From Pseudomonas wadenswilerensis (GTDB lineage Bacteria; Pseudomonadota; Gammaproteobacteria; Pseudomonadales; Pseudomonadaceae), in NCBI RefSeq assembly GCF_900497695.1, contig NZ_UIDD01000007.1, forward strand, positions 434,001-498,000: a DNA stretch of 64,000 nucleotides, written 5' to 3'. The position numbers were made by a program, and so were the translations under genes. Of the stretch, positions 24,104 through 33,187 are shown piece after piece (position 1 is the stretch's first letter; every line of letters begins with the position of its first letter). A model generated the notes under the pieces. The model was not told the origin of the DNA. It searched no databases and worked only from the letters and a program-made list of their open reading frames with translations.

Positions 24104-25975
24104 ATGACAATAAGATCGTTACCCGCCGCCCTTTCTCCGCTGTCTGCCGCCGTGCACACCGTCCTCCTGCTCGGCAGCCTGGCCCTGGCCCCGCATGCCC
24201 TGGCAAAACCGGTGAGCTGGGAAGACATCGCCGACGACCACAAGAGCACCGGCAACGTGCTGCAGTACGGCATGGGCACCAATGCCCAGCGCTGGAGCCC
24301 GCTGGCCCAGGTCAACGACCAGAACGTGTTCAAGCTGACCCCGGCCTGGTCGTACTCCTTTGGTGATGAGAAGCAGCGCGGCCAGGAGTCCCAGGCCATC
24401 GTCAATGACGGGGTGATCTACGTCACCGGCTCCTACTCGCGGGTATTTGCCCTCGACGCCAAGACCGGCAAGCGCCTGTGGACCTACAACCATCGCCTGC
24501 CGGACAACATTCGCCCGTGCTGCGACGTGGTCAACCGCGGCGCCGCCATCTATGACGACAAGATCTACTTCGGCACCCTCGATGCCCAGGTCATTGCCCT
24601 GAACAAGGACACCGGCAAGGTGGTGTGGAAGAAGAAGTTCGGCGACCACAGCGCCGGCTACACCATGACCGGCGCCCCGACCCTGATCAAGGACCAGAAG
24701 AGTGGCAAGGTGCTGCTGATTCACGGCAGCTCCGGCGATGAGTTCGGCGTGGTCGGCCAGTTGTATGCCCGCGACCCGGAGACCGGTGACGAGGTATGGA
24801 TGCGGCCCTTCGTCGAAGGCCATATGGGCCGCCTGAACGGCAAGGACAGTACCCCCACCGGCGACGTCAAGGCGCCATCCTGGCCCAACGACCCGACCAC
24901 CGAGACCGGCAAGGTCGAGGCCTGGAGCCATGGCGGCGGTGCCCCGTGGCAAAGCGCAAGTTTCGATGCCGAGACCAACACCATCATCGTCGGCGCCGGC
25001 AACCCCGGCCCCTGGAACACCTGGGCGCGCACATCCAAAGACGGCAACCCGCACGACTACGACAGCCTTTACACCTCCGGCCAGGTCGGTGTCGACCCGA
25101 GCACCGGCGAGGTCAAGTGGTTCTACCAGCACACCCCCAATGACGCCTGGGACTTCTCCGGCAACAACGAGTTGGTGCTGTTCGACTACAAGGACAAGGA
25201 CGGCAAGCAGTACAAGGCCACCGCCCATGCCGACCGCAACGGCTTCTTCTACGTCGTCGACCGCACCGACGGCAAGCTGAAGAACGCCTTCCCGTTCGCC
25301 GACAACATCACCTGGGCCAGCCATATCGACCTCAAGACCGGCCGCCCGGTAGAAAACCCCGGCCAGCGCCCGGCCAAGCCCGAGCCAGGGCAGACCAAGG
25401 GCAAGCCAGTGGAAGTGTCGCCGCCGTTCCTCGGTGGCAAGAACTGGAACCCCATGGCCTACAGCCAGGACACTGGCCTGTTCTATGTGCCGTCGAACCA
25501 GTGGAAAGAGGAATACTGGACCGAAGAGGTCAACTACAAGAAAGGTTCGGCCTACCTGGGCATGGGTTTTCGCATCAAGCGCATGTACGAGGATCACGTC
25601 GGCTCGCTGCGGGCCATGGACCCGACCACCGGCAAGATGGTCTGGGAGCACAAGGAGCGCCTGCCACTGTGGGCCGGGGTGCTGGCGACCAAGGGCAACC
25701 TGGTGTTCACCGGCACCGGTGACGGCTACTTCAAGGCCTTCAACGCCAAGACGGGCGAAGAGCTGTGGAAATTCCAGACCGGCAGCGGCATCGTCTCGCC
25801 GCCGATCACCTGGGAACAGGACGGTGAGCAGTACATCGGCGTGACGGTCGGCTATGGCGGCGCGGTACCGCTGTGGGGTGGCGACATGGCCGAGCTGACC
25901 AAGCCGGTGGCTCAGGGTGGCTCGTTCTGGGTGTTCAAGATCCCGGCCTGGGACACCAAGACAGCCCAGCGCTGA
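24104..25975 (+). CDS. pedE: PQQ-dependent (quinoprotein) alcohol dehydrogenase, calcium type
   Basis: A 623-residue periplasmic eight-bladed propeller enzyme oxidising ethanol and other alcohols. Signal peptide [10 protein letters not shown] through HALA. The vicinal cysteine pair ([10 protein letters not shown]) and tryptophan-docking repeats ([26 protein letters not shown]) are clear. The catalytic Asp lies in [11 protein letters not shown]; the residue two after it is Ser, whereas lanthanide-dependent enzymes (PedH, XoxF) have Asp there, so this should be the Ca-dependent PedE/ExaA type. Start at ATG 24104. Its acceptor pedF is divergent. Confidence 0.93.
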   Translation: MTIRSLPAALSPLSAAVHTVLLLGSLALAPHALAKPVSWEDIADDHKSTGNVLQYGMGTNAQRWSPLAQVNDQNVFKLTPAWSYSFGDEKQRGQESQAIVNDGVIYVTGSYSRVFALDAKTGKRLWTYNHRLPDNIRPCCDVVNRGAAIYDDKIYFGTLDAQVIALNKDTGKVVWKKKFGDHSAGYTMTGAPTLIKDQKSGKVLLIHGSSGDEFGVVGQLYARDPETGDEVWMRPFVEGHMGRLNGKDSTPTGDVKAPSWPNDPTTETGKVEAWSHGGGAPWQSASFDAETNTIIVGAGNPGPWNTWARTSKDGNPHDYDSLYTSGQVGVDPSTGEVKWFYQHTPNDAWDFSGNNELVLFDYKDKDGKQYKATAHADRNGFFYVVDRTDGKLKNAFPFADNITWASHIDLKTGRPVENPGQRPAKPEPGQTKGKPVEVSPPFLGGKNWNPMAYSQDTGLFYVPSNQWKEEYWTEEVNYKKGSAYLGMGFRIKRMYEDHVGSLRAMDPTTGKMVWEHKERLPLWAGVLATKGNLVFTGTGDGYFKAFNAKTGEELWKFQTGSGIVSPPITWEQDGEQYIGVTVGYGGAVPLWGGDMAELTKPVAQGGSFWVFKIPAWDTKTAQR

Positions 25976-25987
25976 TTTGACGCCCTC

Positions 25988-26058
25988 TCGCCGGCAAGGC
26001 CGGCTCCCACAGTGGATCGGTGCATACCAAACCCTGTGGGAGCTGGCTTGCCAGCGAT
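25988..26058. repeat. Paired inverted REP elements (BIME)
   Basis: TCGCCGGCAAGGCCGGCTCC and an inverted partner ending CTGGCTTGCCAGCGAT lie between pedE and the pentapeptide gene, ending 29 bases before its start codon. Confidence 0.85.
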
Positions 26059-26086
26059 TGCTATCGCCCAGCCCCAGGAGATCCCC

Positions 26087-26725
26087 ATGAAATACCTCCC
26101 GCTACTGCTCACCCTGGCCTGCACCCCCGCCCTCGCCGATGACGACGCCTCATTGACCATCAACGGCTGCACCATCGCCCAAGAGAGTCAGTGCCCCAAC
26201 GCCAACCTGCGCAACGCCGACCTGAGCAACCAGGACCTGCGCAAGATGAACCTGGCCGGTGCCGACCTGCGCGGGGCGAATTTGCGTCATGCACGCCTGG
26301 ACCTGGCCAACCTGGAAAAGGCCCAGCTGCAAGGCGCCAACCTCACCCGTGCCAGCCTGCAGCAAAGCAACCTGCGCCTGGCCGACCTGCGTGACGCCAA
26401 GCTGGTTGCCGTACAAGCCTGGGGCATGTTCGCCCAGGGCGCCAACTTCGAGAACGCCGACTTGAGCGCCGCCTACCTGGAGTTCGCCCGCCTCTCCGGG
26501 GCCAAACTGCACAACAGCAAATTGCAGGCCGCCGACCTGGAAATGACCTGGTTGAGCAAGGCCGACCTCAAGGGCGCCAACCTTGCCGACGCCAACCTGC
26601 AGGAAGCCAAGTTCGGCGAAAGCAACCTGGAACAGGCCGACCTGCGCGGCAGCCGTCAGCACTACGCCAACTTTCAGGACAGCAACATGGAAGGCTGCCA
26701 GGGTTGCCCGAAAACCTGGGATTAA
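26087..26725 (+). CDS. Exported pentapeptide-repeat protein
   Basis: A 212-residue protein with a signal peptide (MKYLPLLLTLACTPALA) and about 28 consecutive A(D/N)LXX pentapeptides (NANLRNADLSNQDL onward), which fold as a right-handed quadrilateral helix. It ends with a small Cys pair (EGCQGCPKTW) that could form a disulfide in the periplasm. Its place beside pedE is the same as in P. putida, but no function is established. AGGAG precedes the ATG at 26087. Its TAA overlaps the convergent pedR2-like stop on TTAA. Confidence 0.85.
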   Translation: MKYLPLLLTLACTPALADDDASLTINGCTIAQESQCPNANLRNADLSNQDLRKMNLAGADLRGANLRHARLDLANLEKAQLQGANLTRASLQQSNLRLADLRDAKLVAVQAWGMFAQGANFENADLSAAYLEFARLSGAKLHNSKLQAADLEMTWLSKADLKGANLADANLQEAKFGESNLEQADLRGSRQHYANFQDSNMEGCQGCPKTWD

Positions 26726-27348
26726 GCGGCAATGCGCAACAGGCCCGCCTCGATCGCCAGGTGCACCATCTCGGCCTGGGAGGCGACCTGCAGTTTGCTC
26801 TTGAGCAGGGTCAGGCAGTTGGACACAGTCTTGGCGCTGATGCACAACTGCTCGGCGATCAGCCGGGTCGGCGTACCCTTGGCCAGCATCAGGAAGATTT
26901 CGGTTTCGCGCGGGGTCAGGCCTTGCACACGGGTATGACGCCCTTGGCAGGCCAGGTCGGTGGCCAATGCCTGTTCGATGTAGGCATGCCCGGACAGCAC
27001 CCGGCGCACGGCTTCCAGCAACACCGCAGGCCCCGCGGCCTTGGACAGAAAGCCACAGGCGCCCGCCTCCATGGCCTGGCGCACCAGGCCCAGGTCAGTG
27101 TGCTCGCTGAAAAACAGCACACGCAGTTGCGGCAGGCGCTGGCGCAGGCGCCGGGTGGTTTCCAGGCCGCTGATCCCGGGCAGGTCGAAGTCCATGATCA
27201 CCAGCCCCGGCAACTGCTCGCCGACCTTGTGCAGGGCCTCTTCGCCGCTGGCCGCCTCAATGATCGCCATGCCCTCCAGGCCCTGTTGCAGCGCAGCGGC
27301 CAGGCCCAGACGCAGCATGGGGTGATCATCGACCAGTAAAATGGCCAT
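26722..27348 (-). CDS. pedR2: LuxR/NarL-family response regulator, PedR2/EraR-like
   Basis: A 208-residue response regulator: receiver domain with phospho-Asp in VIMDFDLPG (about residue 53) and conserved Lys in GFLSKAAGP, then a LuxR HTH ([32 protein letters not shown]). Position next to the pentapeptide and pedE genes matches PedR2 of P. putida (EraR/ExaE in P. aeruginosa), which controls the alcohol dehydrogenase genes. Its usual partner kinase PedS2/EraS is not adjacent here, so it may take signals from another kinase. Confidence 0.75.
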   Translation of the reverse strand: MAILLVDDHPMLRLGLAAALQQGLEGMAIIEAASGEEALHKVGEQLPGLVIMDFDLPGISGLETTRRLRQRLPQLRVLFFSEHTDLGLVRQAMEAGACGFLSKAAGPAVLLEAVRRVLSGHAYIEQALATDLACQGRHTRVQGLTPRETEIFLMLAKGTPTRLIAEQLCISAKTVSNCLTLLKSKLQVASQAEMVHLAIEAGLLRIAA

Positions 27349-27405
27349 CTCAACGTGCTCCTGCGGGTTTTTCCCATGCTAGATCGCCCATCTGGGCGCC
27401 CGACT

Positions 27406-27420
27406 ACTACTTTGGTACTG
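27406..27420. promoter_or_regulatory. Candidate regulator motif between pedR2-like and agmR
   Basis: ACTACTTTGGTACTG in the divergent 162-base gap is the best copy of the motif shared with the nosP (18995) and pedF (23934) upstream regions. It could allow auto- and cross-regulation of both regulators. Confidence 0.45.
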
Positions 27421-27510
27421 TTTTGCTTGTCGATGGTCGCATTCCCAAAGCGTTGCACCTGGCCTGTAATACAGGGGTGCAGCACAACCACAACAATAAG
27501 GTGCAAAGCC

Positions 27511-28176
27511 ATGTACAAGATCCTGATCGCCGACGACCACCCGTTGTTTCGCGAGGCCATCCACAATGTCATCAGCGACGGCTTTCCCGGCAGCGAGGTG
27601 ATGGAAACCGCCGACCTCGACAGCGCCCTGGCGATCACCGGCGATCACGATGACCTCGACCTGATCCTGCTCGACCTGAACATGCCCGGCATGCACGGCC
27701 TGGGCGGGCTGATCAACCTGCGCAACGAGGCGCCGACCATCCCGGTGGTGATCGTTTCGGCCGAACAGGACAAGCAGGTGGTACTGCAGGCCATCACTTA
27801 CGGCGCCGTCGGCTTTATCACCAAGTCCTCGCCGCGCTCGCAGATGACCGAGGCCATCGAGCAGATCCTCAACGGCAACGTCTACCTGCCACCGGACATC
27901 ATCCGTACCCAGAAAAGTAGCAGCCGGCGCAGCCATGGCGAACACCAGGGCTTTGCCCCGGAACTGCTGCAAGCCCTGACCCGCAAGCAATTGCTGGTGC
28001 TCGAACGCATGACCAAGGGTGAATCGAACAAGCAGATCGCCTACAACCTCGACATCGCCGAAACCACGGTCAAGGCTCACGTGTCGGCGATTCTGCGCAA
28101 GCTCAATGTGCACAACCGCGTGCAGGCGATCCTCAGTGCCGGCGACATCGACTTCACCGCCTACCTGCGGCGATAG
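27511..28176 (+). CDS. agmR: LuxR-family response regulator AgmR/ErbR/PedR1
   Basis: A 221-residue response regulator. The receiver ([17 protein letters not shown], phospho-Asp in [10 protein letters not shown] about residue 55, Lys in [11 protein letters not shown]) and the HTH ([36 protein letters not shown]) closely match AgmR, the glycerol-metabolism activator, called ErbR in P. aeruginosa and PedR1 in P. putida. It activates alcohol-oxidation genes. The start ATG 27511 is the one homologous to AgmR. Transcription is divergent from the other response regulator. Confidence 0.88.
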   Translation: MYKILIADDHPLFREAIHNVISDGFPGSEVMETADLDSALAITGDHDDLDLILLDLNMPGMHGLGGLINLRNEAPTIPVVIVSAEQDKQVVLQAITYGAVGFITKSSPRSQMTEAIEQILNGNVYLPPDIIRTQKSSSRRSHGEHQGFAPELLQALTRKQLLVLERMTKGESNKQIAYNLDIAETTVKAHVSAILRKLNVHNRVQAILSAGDIDFTAYLRR

Positions 28177-28262
28177 CCCTGGCATATCGCATTCATGCAA
28201 ATTAGCCATTGAAACCACGGTAACGCCTGAAGTAAGCTCGGGAACATCAACTGGAGAGTCAC

Positions 28263-28394
28263 ATGTCGCACACACCCCTCACTCACGCATGCAGCACCGG
28301 TCGCCTGTCGCGCCCTGTGGCGGCTGTCGAGTGCGCGACCGCCTCCCCGGCAGCGTTTTATTTTGGGTATTGGTTTAGCCACAGGCGCCGCTGA
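28263..28394 (+). CDS. Aromatic-rich leader peptide of the aroF attenuator
   Basis: A 43-codon frame with CTGGAGAG before the ATG reads to an aromatic run, AAFYFGYWFSHRRR, just before the stop: five Phe/Tyr and one Trp in seven codons. This is what a translation-sensing leader looks like: a ribosome starved for charged Phe/Tyr/Trp would stall there. The aromatic codons overlap the first arm of a hairpin (28364-28370) and a terminator follows at 28447. The downstream gene makes the first enzyme of aromatic amino acid synthesis. Confidence 0.8.
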   Translation: MSHTPLTHACSTGRLSRPVAAVECATASPAAFYFGYWFSHRRR

Positions 28395-28461
28395 TACCCA
28401 CACCGGCGCCCACTTTCAAGGGGCCGCCGAACACGAGAATACTCAACCCCCGGTCGGCCCC
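28364..28461 (+). promoter_or_regulatory. Mutually exclusive RNA hairpins of the aroF attenuator
   Basis: Alternative pairings are visible. TGGGTAT (28364-28370, within the aromatic codons) pairs with ATACCCA (28394-28400). GGCGCCG (28384-28390) pairs with CGGCGCC (28404-28410). GGGGCCG (28420-28426) pairs with CGGCCCC (28455-28461), which would destroy the terminator stem. The layout matches classical transcription attenuation. Confidence 0.65.
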
Positions 28462-28476
28462 CCGACCGGGGGTTTT
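28447..28476 (+). terminator. Attenuator terminator upstream of aroF
   Basis: A perfect 11-bp GC stem (CCCCCGGTCGG / CCGACCGGGGG) with a CCCC loop is followed by TTTTGCGTTT. It lies between leader peptide 1 and aroF, so it is the premature terminator of an attenuator rather than a gene-end terminator. Confidence 0.85.
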
Positions 28477-28523
28477 GCGTTTCAAGGCCCCGGCAATTAC
28501 CGAATTACATTGAGGAACAGAAC

Positions 28524-28676
28524 ATGAACTACGCCACCTACCACCGTTACCAACGCTTCAGCTTCTGGCGATTTAGCCAATCCCGTTCGGGCCAGCCTGC
28601 CGCCTCCGATCGGTCACTTGTTGGTGGCACGCACACACATGACGTCAATCCGGCCAACTGTCGAACACCTCGATAG
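28524..28676 (+). CDS. Second aromatic-rich leader peptide before aroF
   Basis: A 50-codon frame with TGAGGAA before the ATG begins MNYATYHRYQRFSFWRF: eight of the first 17 residues are Tyr, Phe or Trp. It lies after the terminator and ends 48 bases before the DAHP synthase start. Such a density of aromatic codons right after initiation suggests a second regulatory level, for example translational coupling or stalling. It could also be a small stable protein. Confidence 0.65.
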   Translation: MNYATYHRYQRFSFWRFSQSRSGQPAASDRSLVGGTHTHDVNPANCRTPR

Positions 28677-28724
28677 GGCCGACAGCGCGGGCCAGACCCC
28701 GCCAGCCGCCCAGGAATCCAGAAC

Positions 28725-29786
28725 ATGCAATCGTCCACCCTCGCTCTGCCACTGTCCGAACCTTGCGCTGCCAACAGCGCTGTCAGCCAACGTCTGCCGA
28801 GCCCGTTGCTGCTCAAGCAGCAAATGCCGCTGTCCCCCGCCCTCGCCGCCCAGGTCGAAGCCCATCGCCAGGCCGTACGCGCCATTCTCGACGGCAAAGA
28901 TAAGCGCCTGCTGCTGATCGTCGGCCCTTGCTCGCTGCACGACCCCCGCTCGGCCCGCGAGTACGCCCAGCGTCTGGCGCGCCTGGCCGCTGAGGTCAGT
29001 GACAAGATGCTCCTGGTGATGCGCGCCTACGTGGAAAAACCGCGCACCACCGTCGGCTGGAAAGGCCTGGCCTACGATCCGCACCTGGATGGCAGCGACG
29101 ACATGCACGGCGGCATCGCGCTGTCCCGCGGGCTGATGCTGGCCATGCTCGAATGCGGCCTGCCGGTAGCCACCGAGCTGCTGCAGCCGATGGCGGCCGG
29201 CTACTTCGATGACCTGCTGAGCTGGGCGGCGATTGGTGCGCGCACCACCGAATCGCAGATTCACCGCGAGATGGTCAGCGGCCTGGGCCTGCCGGTCGGT
29301 TTCAAGAACGGCACCGACGGCGGCGTTGGCATCGCCTGCGACGCGATCCGCAGCGCCGCCCACAGTCATCGGCATTTCGGCATGGACGTGCAAGGCTACC
29401 CGGCGATTGTCGAAACCCTGGGCAACGCCGACACCCACCTGGTGCTGCGCGGCGGCAACAAGGGGCCGAACTACGACCCGCAAAGTATCGCCCTGGCTCG
29501 CCAGGGCCTGGCCAAGGCCGGGGTCGCGGCGCGCATCATGGTCGATTGCAGCCACGCCAACAGCGGCAAGGACCCATTGCGCCAACCGGCGGTGTTCAAC
29601 GACGTGCTCGAGCAGCGCCTGCAGGGCGACACCTCGCTGGTCGGCATGATGCTTGAGAGCCACCTGTTCGACGGCTGCCAGGCGCTGGGCGCGCAGCCGC
29701 TGAAATACGGTGTGTCGATTACCGATGGTTGCCTGGGCTGGGATTCGACCGAACGTTTGCTGCGTGAGGCGGCTGAGCGGTTGTGA
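28725..29786 (+). CDS. aroF: 3-deoxy-7-phosphoheptulonate synthase (DAHP synthase, class I)
   Basis: A 353-residue class I AroF/AroG/AroH-type enzyme that condenses phosphoenolpyruvate and erythrose 4-phosphate, the entry step of aromatic amino acid synthesis. Signatures: LLIVGPCSLHDPRSA (PEP binding), RAYVEKPRTTVGWKG, GARTTESQIHREM, GFKNGTDG and VDCSHANSGKD. Length and motifs are normal. Expression is very likely attenuated by the leader region upstream. Feedback specificity (Phe, Tyr or Trp) cannot be read with confidence. Confidence 0.93.
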   Translation: MQSSTLALPLSEPCAANSAVSQRLPSPLLLKQQMPLSPALAAQVEAHRQAVRAILDGKDKRLLLIVGPCSLHDPRSAREYAQRLARLAAEVSDKMLLVMRAYVEKPRTTVGWKGLAYDPHLDGSDDMHGGIALSRGLMLAMLECGLPVATELLQPMAAGYFDDLLSWAAIGARTTESQIHREMVSGLGLPVGFKNGTDGGVGIACDAIRSAAHSHRHFGMDVQGYPAIVETLGNADTHLVLRGGNKGPNYDPQSIALARQGLAKAGVAARIMVDCSHANSGKDPLRQPAVFNDVLEQRLQGDTSLVGMMLESHLFDGCQALGAQPLKYGVSITDGCLGWDSTERLLREAAERL

Positions 29787-29790
29787 GCCT

Positions 29791-29846
29791 TATCGCGGGG
29801 GCAAGTCGGGTCGCCGCACCGCCCCTCCCACTTGCCCCGCGATTAC
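29791..29846. repeat. Degenerate REP-like pair downstream of aroF
   Basis: ATCGCGGGGGCAAGTCGGG and the inverted CCACTTGCCCCGCGAT form an imperfect REP pair just after the aroF stop; it may act as a transcript-end hairpin. Confidence 0.5.
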
Positions 29847-29903
29847 TATCAGCCAACCCTCATTTGCGTTAGGCTTGGGGTTTTACCCCAAGGAGCCACT
29901 CCC

Positions 29904-30185
29904 ATGGCCAAAGCCACTGCCCGTCACATCCTGGTTGCCACTGAAGACAAGTGCAACGAACTGAAAGCCCAGATCGAAGCTGGCGCCGATTTCGCCGAAA
30001 TCGCCAAGGCCAACTCCACCTGCCCATCGAGCCGCCAGGGCGGCGACCTGGGCTCGTTCGGCCCGGGCCAGATGGTCAAAGAGTTCGATACCGTGGTGTT
30101 CAGCGCACCGGTCAACACCGTGCAAGGCCCGGTGAAAACCCAGTTCGGTTATCACCTGCTGGAAGTGACCAGCCGTCAGGATTGA
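29904..30185 (+). CDS. Small parvulin peptidyl-prolyl isomerase (PpiC type)
   Basis: A 93-residue free-standing parvulin domain without a signal peptide, so cytoplasmic. Diagnostic segments are ARHILVATED at the N-terminus, STCPSSRQGGDLGSFGPGQMV and the C-terminal KTQFGYHLLEV. It catalyses cis/trans isomerisation of peptidyl-prolyl bonds. AAGGAG precedes ATG 29904. A second, similar but distinct parvulin is encoded at 40715-40990. Confidence 0.92.
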   Translation: MAKATARHILVATEDKCNELKAQIEAGADFAEIAKANSTCPSSRQGGDLGSFGPGQMVKEFDTVVFSAPVNTVQGPVKTQFGYHLLEVTSRQD

Positions 30186-30200
30186 TCGCTGGCTGACAAG

Positions 30201-30224
30201 CCGGCCCTCAGGGCCGGTTTGTTC
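30201..30224 (+). terminator. Intrinsic terminator of the parvulin gene
   Basis: CCGGCCCTCAGGGCCGG, a 7-bp perfect stem with a three-base loop, is followed by TTTGTT. It lies 16 bases after the parvulin stop. Confidence 0.85.
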
Positions 30225-30257
30225 ACCCGAGTGACCTGCTAAGCTTCAGCCACAGTC

Positions 30258-32132
30258 GTGGTTCAGGTGGTCAGGCGCTTGCGAATTGCTCCCTTCCCCT
30301 TCCTGTTGTTCGTCTTCGGCCTGGCACTTGCCTGGTCATGCGCCGCCACGTCAGCACCCGTTCACGCCCTGACCGTCTACGGTGAAGCGCCGCGCTACCC
30401 GGCCGGCTTCCAGCACTTCACTTACGCCAATCCCAACGCGTCGAAAGGCGGAACGTTGCGCCGCTCGGCCATCGAGATCGGCCAGTTCGACCACCTCATT
30501 CCCTATATCGACAAGGGCATCGGCGTTGCCGAGGTCGATGGCTGGCTGTACTCGCCGCTGGCCGTGCGCTCGCAGGACGAGCCCTACACGGTGTATGGGC
30601 TGGTGGCGCAAAAGCTTGAACGCGATCCCGACGGGCACTGGCTGCGCTTCTATCTTGACCCTCGAGCACGCTTTGCCGATGGCCAGCCGATCCGCGCCGA
30701 GGATGTGCGCTACACCTTCGAGCTGTTCATGCGTGCGGGCAATCTCAGGTACCGCACTCAATTCGCCGATGTTGATGAGGTCACGGTAGAGAACCCGCGG
30801 CAGATCATCTTCCACTTCAAAAGCAACCAGAACCGCACGCTGCCCCTGGACCTGGCGACCTTGCCGGTACTGCCCGAGCACTGGTGGAAGGACCGCGACT
30901 TTGCCAATGGTGCCGGCTTCGAAGCACCGCTGGGCAGCGGCCCGTACAAGGTCGGCCGGGTCGACAACGGCCGCAGCATCACTTTCGAGCGCGACAAAAG
31001 CTGGTGGGGCCGCGACCTGCCGGTCAACCGTGGCCGCTACAACTTCGACCAATTGCGCATCGAATACTTCGGCGACACCGAGGTGGCGCGCCAGGTGCTG
31101 CGCGGCGGCGGCTTCGACTACAACCGCGAGTTCTCCGCCACCGCCTATACCCTCGGCTATGCCAGCCCGGCCCTGGACGATGGCCGCCTGCAACGCGCGC
31201 ACCTGGCCAAGGATGCGCCGCAGACCGCCCAGGGTTTTGTCTTCAACCTGCAGCGCCCGGTGTTCAAGGACCGCCGGGTACGCCAGGCGCTGGCGCTGCT
31301 GTGGGACTTCGAGTGGAGCAACCGGCAGATGATGCGCAACCTGTACATTCGCCAGCAGAGCTTTTTCGCCAACAGTGACCTGGCGGCGCGCAGCGTGCCC
31401 GATGTGCAGGAGCTCAAGTTGCTCGAACCGTTGCGCGGGCAGGTGCCCGACGAAGTCTTCAACCAGGTGTTCGAAGCGCCGCGCACCGACGGTTCGGGGC
31501 TGATTCGCGACAAGCAACTGCAAGCGCTGGCACTGCTCGAGGCGGCTGGCTGGAAACCCCGGGGCGATCAGCTGGTCAACGCCCAGGGGGAACCGCTGAC
31601 CTTCACCTTCCTCAATGGCCAGGCCGGTTTCGAACGCCTGCTGTTGCCGTGGAAGCGCAACCTGGCGCAGATCGGCATCACCCTGGAGATCCGCCGCATC
31701 GACGCCTCGCAGTACGTCAACCGGCTGATGGCCCGCGACTATGACCTGATCGTCACCGGCTACCCGGTGTCGCCGTCGCCGGGGCTTGAGCTGTACAACT
31801 ATTTTGGCTCGGCGGCAGCCAACGACCCCGGCTCGAACAACTACATGGTGCTGCAGGACCCGGCGGTGGACCGCCTGCTCGACGGCCTGGTCAAGGCGGC
31901 GAGCAAGGCCGACATGCTCCACCATGCCCATGCCCTGGACCGGGTGCTGAGCTGGAACTACTACTGGATCCCCAACTATTACCCGCCTGGCTCATCCACC
32001 GTCTGGTGGAACCGCTTCGGCCTGCCCAAGGTGCAGCCGAGCTACGACGAAGGCCTGGACAGCTGGTGGGAAGTCAGCCCGACGCCGCTGACCAACGCGC
32101 AGATGGCCGAGCGCCTGGGGAGCCCGCCATGA
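30258..32132 (+). CDS. ABC importer periplasmic binding protein, YejA-like
   Basis: A 624-residue family-5 solute-binding protein. A hydrophobic signal segment ([16 protein letters not shown]) precedes the mature [18 protein letters not shown]; a later segment, [13 protein letters not shown], is typical of YejA. The long length and the [16 protein letters not shown] segment also fit YejA-type oligopeptide binders. The start is uncertain: GTG at 30258 or 30267, neither with a strong ribosome-binding site. It overlaps the permease gene downstream by four bases (ATGA). Confidence 0.87.
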   Translation: MVQVVRRLRIAPFPFLLFVFGLALAWSCAATSAPVHALTVYGEAPRYPAGFQHFTYANPNASKGGTLRRSAIEIGQFDHLIPYIDKGIGVAEVDGWLYSPLAVRSQDEPYTVYGLVAQKLERDPDGHWLRFYLDPRARFADGQPIRAEDVRYTFELFMRAGNLRYRTQFADVDEVTVENPRQIIFHFKSNQNRTLPLDLATLPVLPEHWWKDRDFANGAGFEAPLGSGPYKVGRVDNGRSITFERDKSWWGRDLPVNRGRYNFDQLRIEYFGDTEVARQVLRGGGFDYNREFSATAYTLGYASPALDDGRLQRAHLAKDAPQTAQGFVFNLQRPVFKDRRVRQALALLWDFEWSNRQMMRNLYIRQQSFFANSDLAARSVPDVQELKLLEPLRGQVPDEVFNQVFEAPRTDGSGLIRDKQLQALALLEAAGWKPRGDQLVNAQGEPLTFTFLNGQAGFERLLLPWKRNLAQIGITLEIRRIDASQYVNRLMARDYDLIVTGYPVSPSPGLELYNYFGSAAANDPGSNNYMVLQDPAVDRLLDGLVKAASKADMLHHAHALDRVLSWNYYWIPNYYPPGSSTVWWNRFGLPKVQPSYDEGLDSWWEVSPTPLTNAQMAERLGSPP

Positions 32133-33187
32133 TCGGCTACATCCTGCGCCGTCTGCTGCTGATCATCCCGACCTTGTTGATCATCCTGTTGGTCAATTTC
32201 GTCATCGTCCAGGCCGCGCCGGGCGGCCCGGTCGAGCAGGCGGTTGCGCGCCTGCAGGGCATTGGCGGCGGTGCGCCCGGGGCCAGCGCCGAAACCCTGC
32301 ACGCCAGCTCGCGCGCCAGCCGCGGCCTGGACCCCAAGTTGCTGGAAGACATCAAGCGCCAGTACGGCTTCGACAAGTCCGCGCCCGAACGCCTGTGGCT
32401 GATGCTCAGCCAATATGCCCGGCTGGACTTCGGTTCCAGCTTCTTTCGCGGCGCCAAGGTTACCGACCTGATCCTGGAGAAGATGCCGGTGACCCTGTCG
32501 CTCGGCTTCTGGGCCACGTTGATCACCTACCTGGTGTCGATTCCTTTGGGGATCCGCAAGGCGGTGCGCCACGGCACGGCGTTCGATGCCTGGAGCAGCA
32601 GCCTGATCGTCATTGGCTATGCCCTGCCTTCGTTCCTGTTCGCCCTGCTGCTGATCGTGTTGTTTGCTGGCGGTACCTCGCTGAACTGGTTTCCGGTGCG
32701 CGGGCTGGTTTCGGAAGACTTCGGCCAGCTCAGCCTGCTGGGCAAGATCGCCGACTACTTCTGGCACCTGGTGCTACCGGTGGGTGCGCTGGTGATCGGC
32801 GGTTTTGCCACCCTGACCCTACTGACCAAAAACGCCTTTCTCAACGAGATCACCCGCCAGTACGTGATCACCGCCCGGGCCAAGGGGCTGAGCGAGCAGC
32901 GGGTGCTGTATGGGCATGTGTTTCGCAATGCCATCCTGCTGGTGGTGGCCGGCATTCCCCAGGCGCTGATCAGCGTGTTCTTCGCCGGCTCCCTGCTGAT
33001 CGAGGTGATTTTCTCCCTCGACGGCCTGGGGCGCATGAGCTACGAGGCGGCAGTGTCGCGGGACTATCCAGTGGTGTTCGGCTCGCTGTTCATCTTCACC
33101 CTGTTCGGCCTGCTGGTGAGGCTGATCGGTGACCTGTGCTACACCCTGGTCGACCCGCGCATCGACTTTGCCACGAGGGCGCACTGA
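32129..33187 (+). CDS. ABC importer permease, YejB-like
   Basis: A 352-residue inner-membrane permease of the DppB/YejB family. It begins [20 protein letters not shown], has about six membrane segments, and carries the cytoplasmic loop for the ATPase, [20 protein letters not shown]. The start is fixed by the ATGA overlap with the binding-protein gene; its own stop overlaps the next gene (TGATG). Two permeases and one binding protein make a heterodimeric channel for peptides. Confidence 0.9.
   Translation: MIGYILRRLLLIIPTLLIILLVNFVIVQAAPGGPVEQAVARLQGIGGGAPGASAETLHASSRASRGLDPKLLEDIKRQYGFDKSAPERLWLMLSQYARLDFGSSFFRGAKVTDLILEKMPVTLSLGFWATLITYLVSIPLGIRKAVRHGTAFDAWSSSLIVIGYALPSFLFALLLIVLFAGGTSLNWFPVRGLVSEDFGQLSLLGKIADYFWHLVLPVGALVIGGFATLTLLTKNAFLNEITRQYVITARAKGLSEQRVLYGHVFRNAILLVVAGIPQALISVFFAGSLLIEVIFSLDGLGRMSYEAAVSRDYPVVFGSLFIFTLFGLLVRLIGDLCYTLVDPRIDFATRAH

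Noticed and set aside
24119..25651. A 510-codon open frame antisense to pedE
   Set aside because: Same GC-skew artefact; pedE on the other strand has the PQQ motifs and signal peptide.
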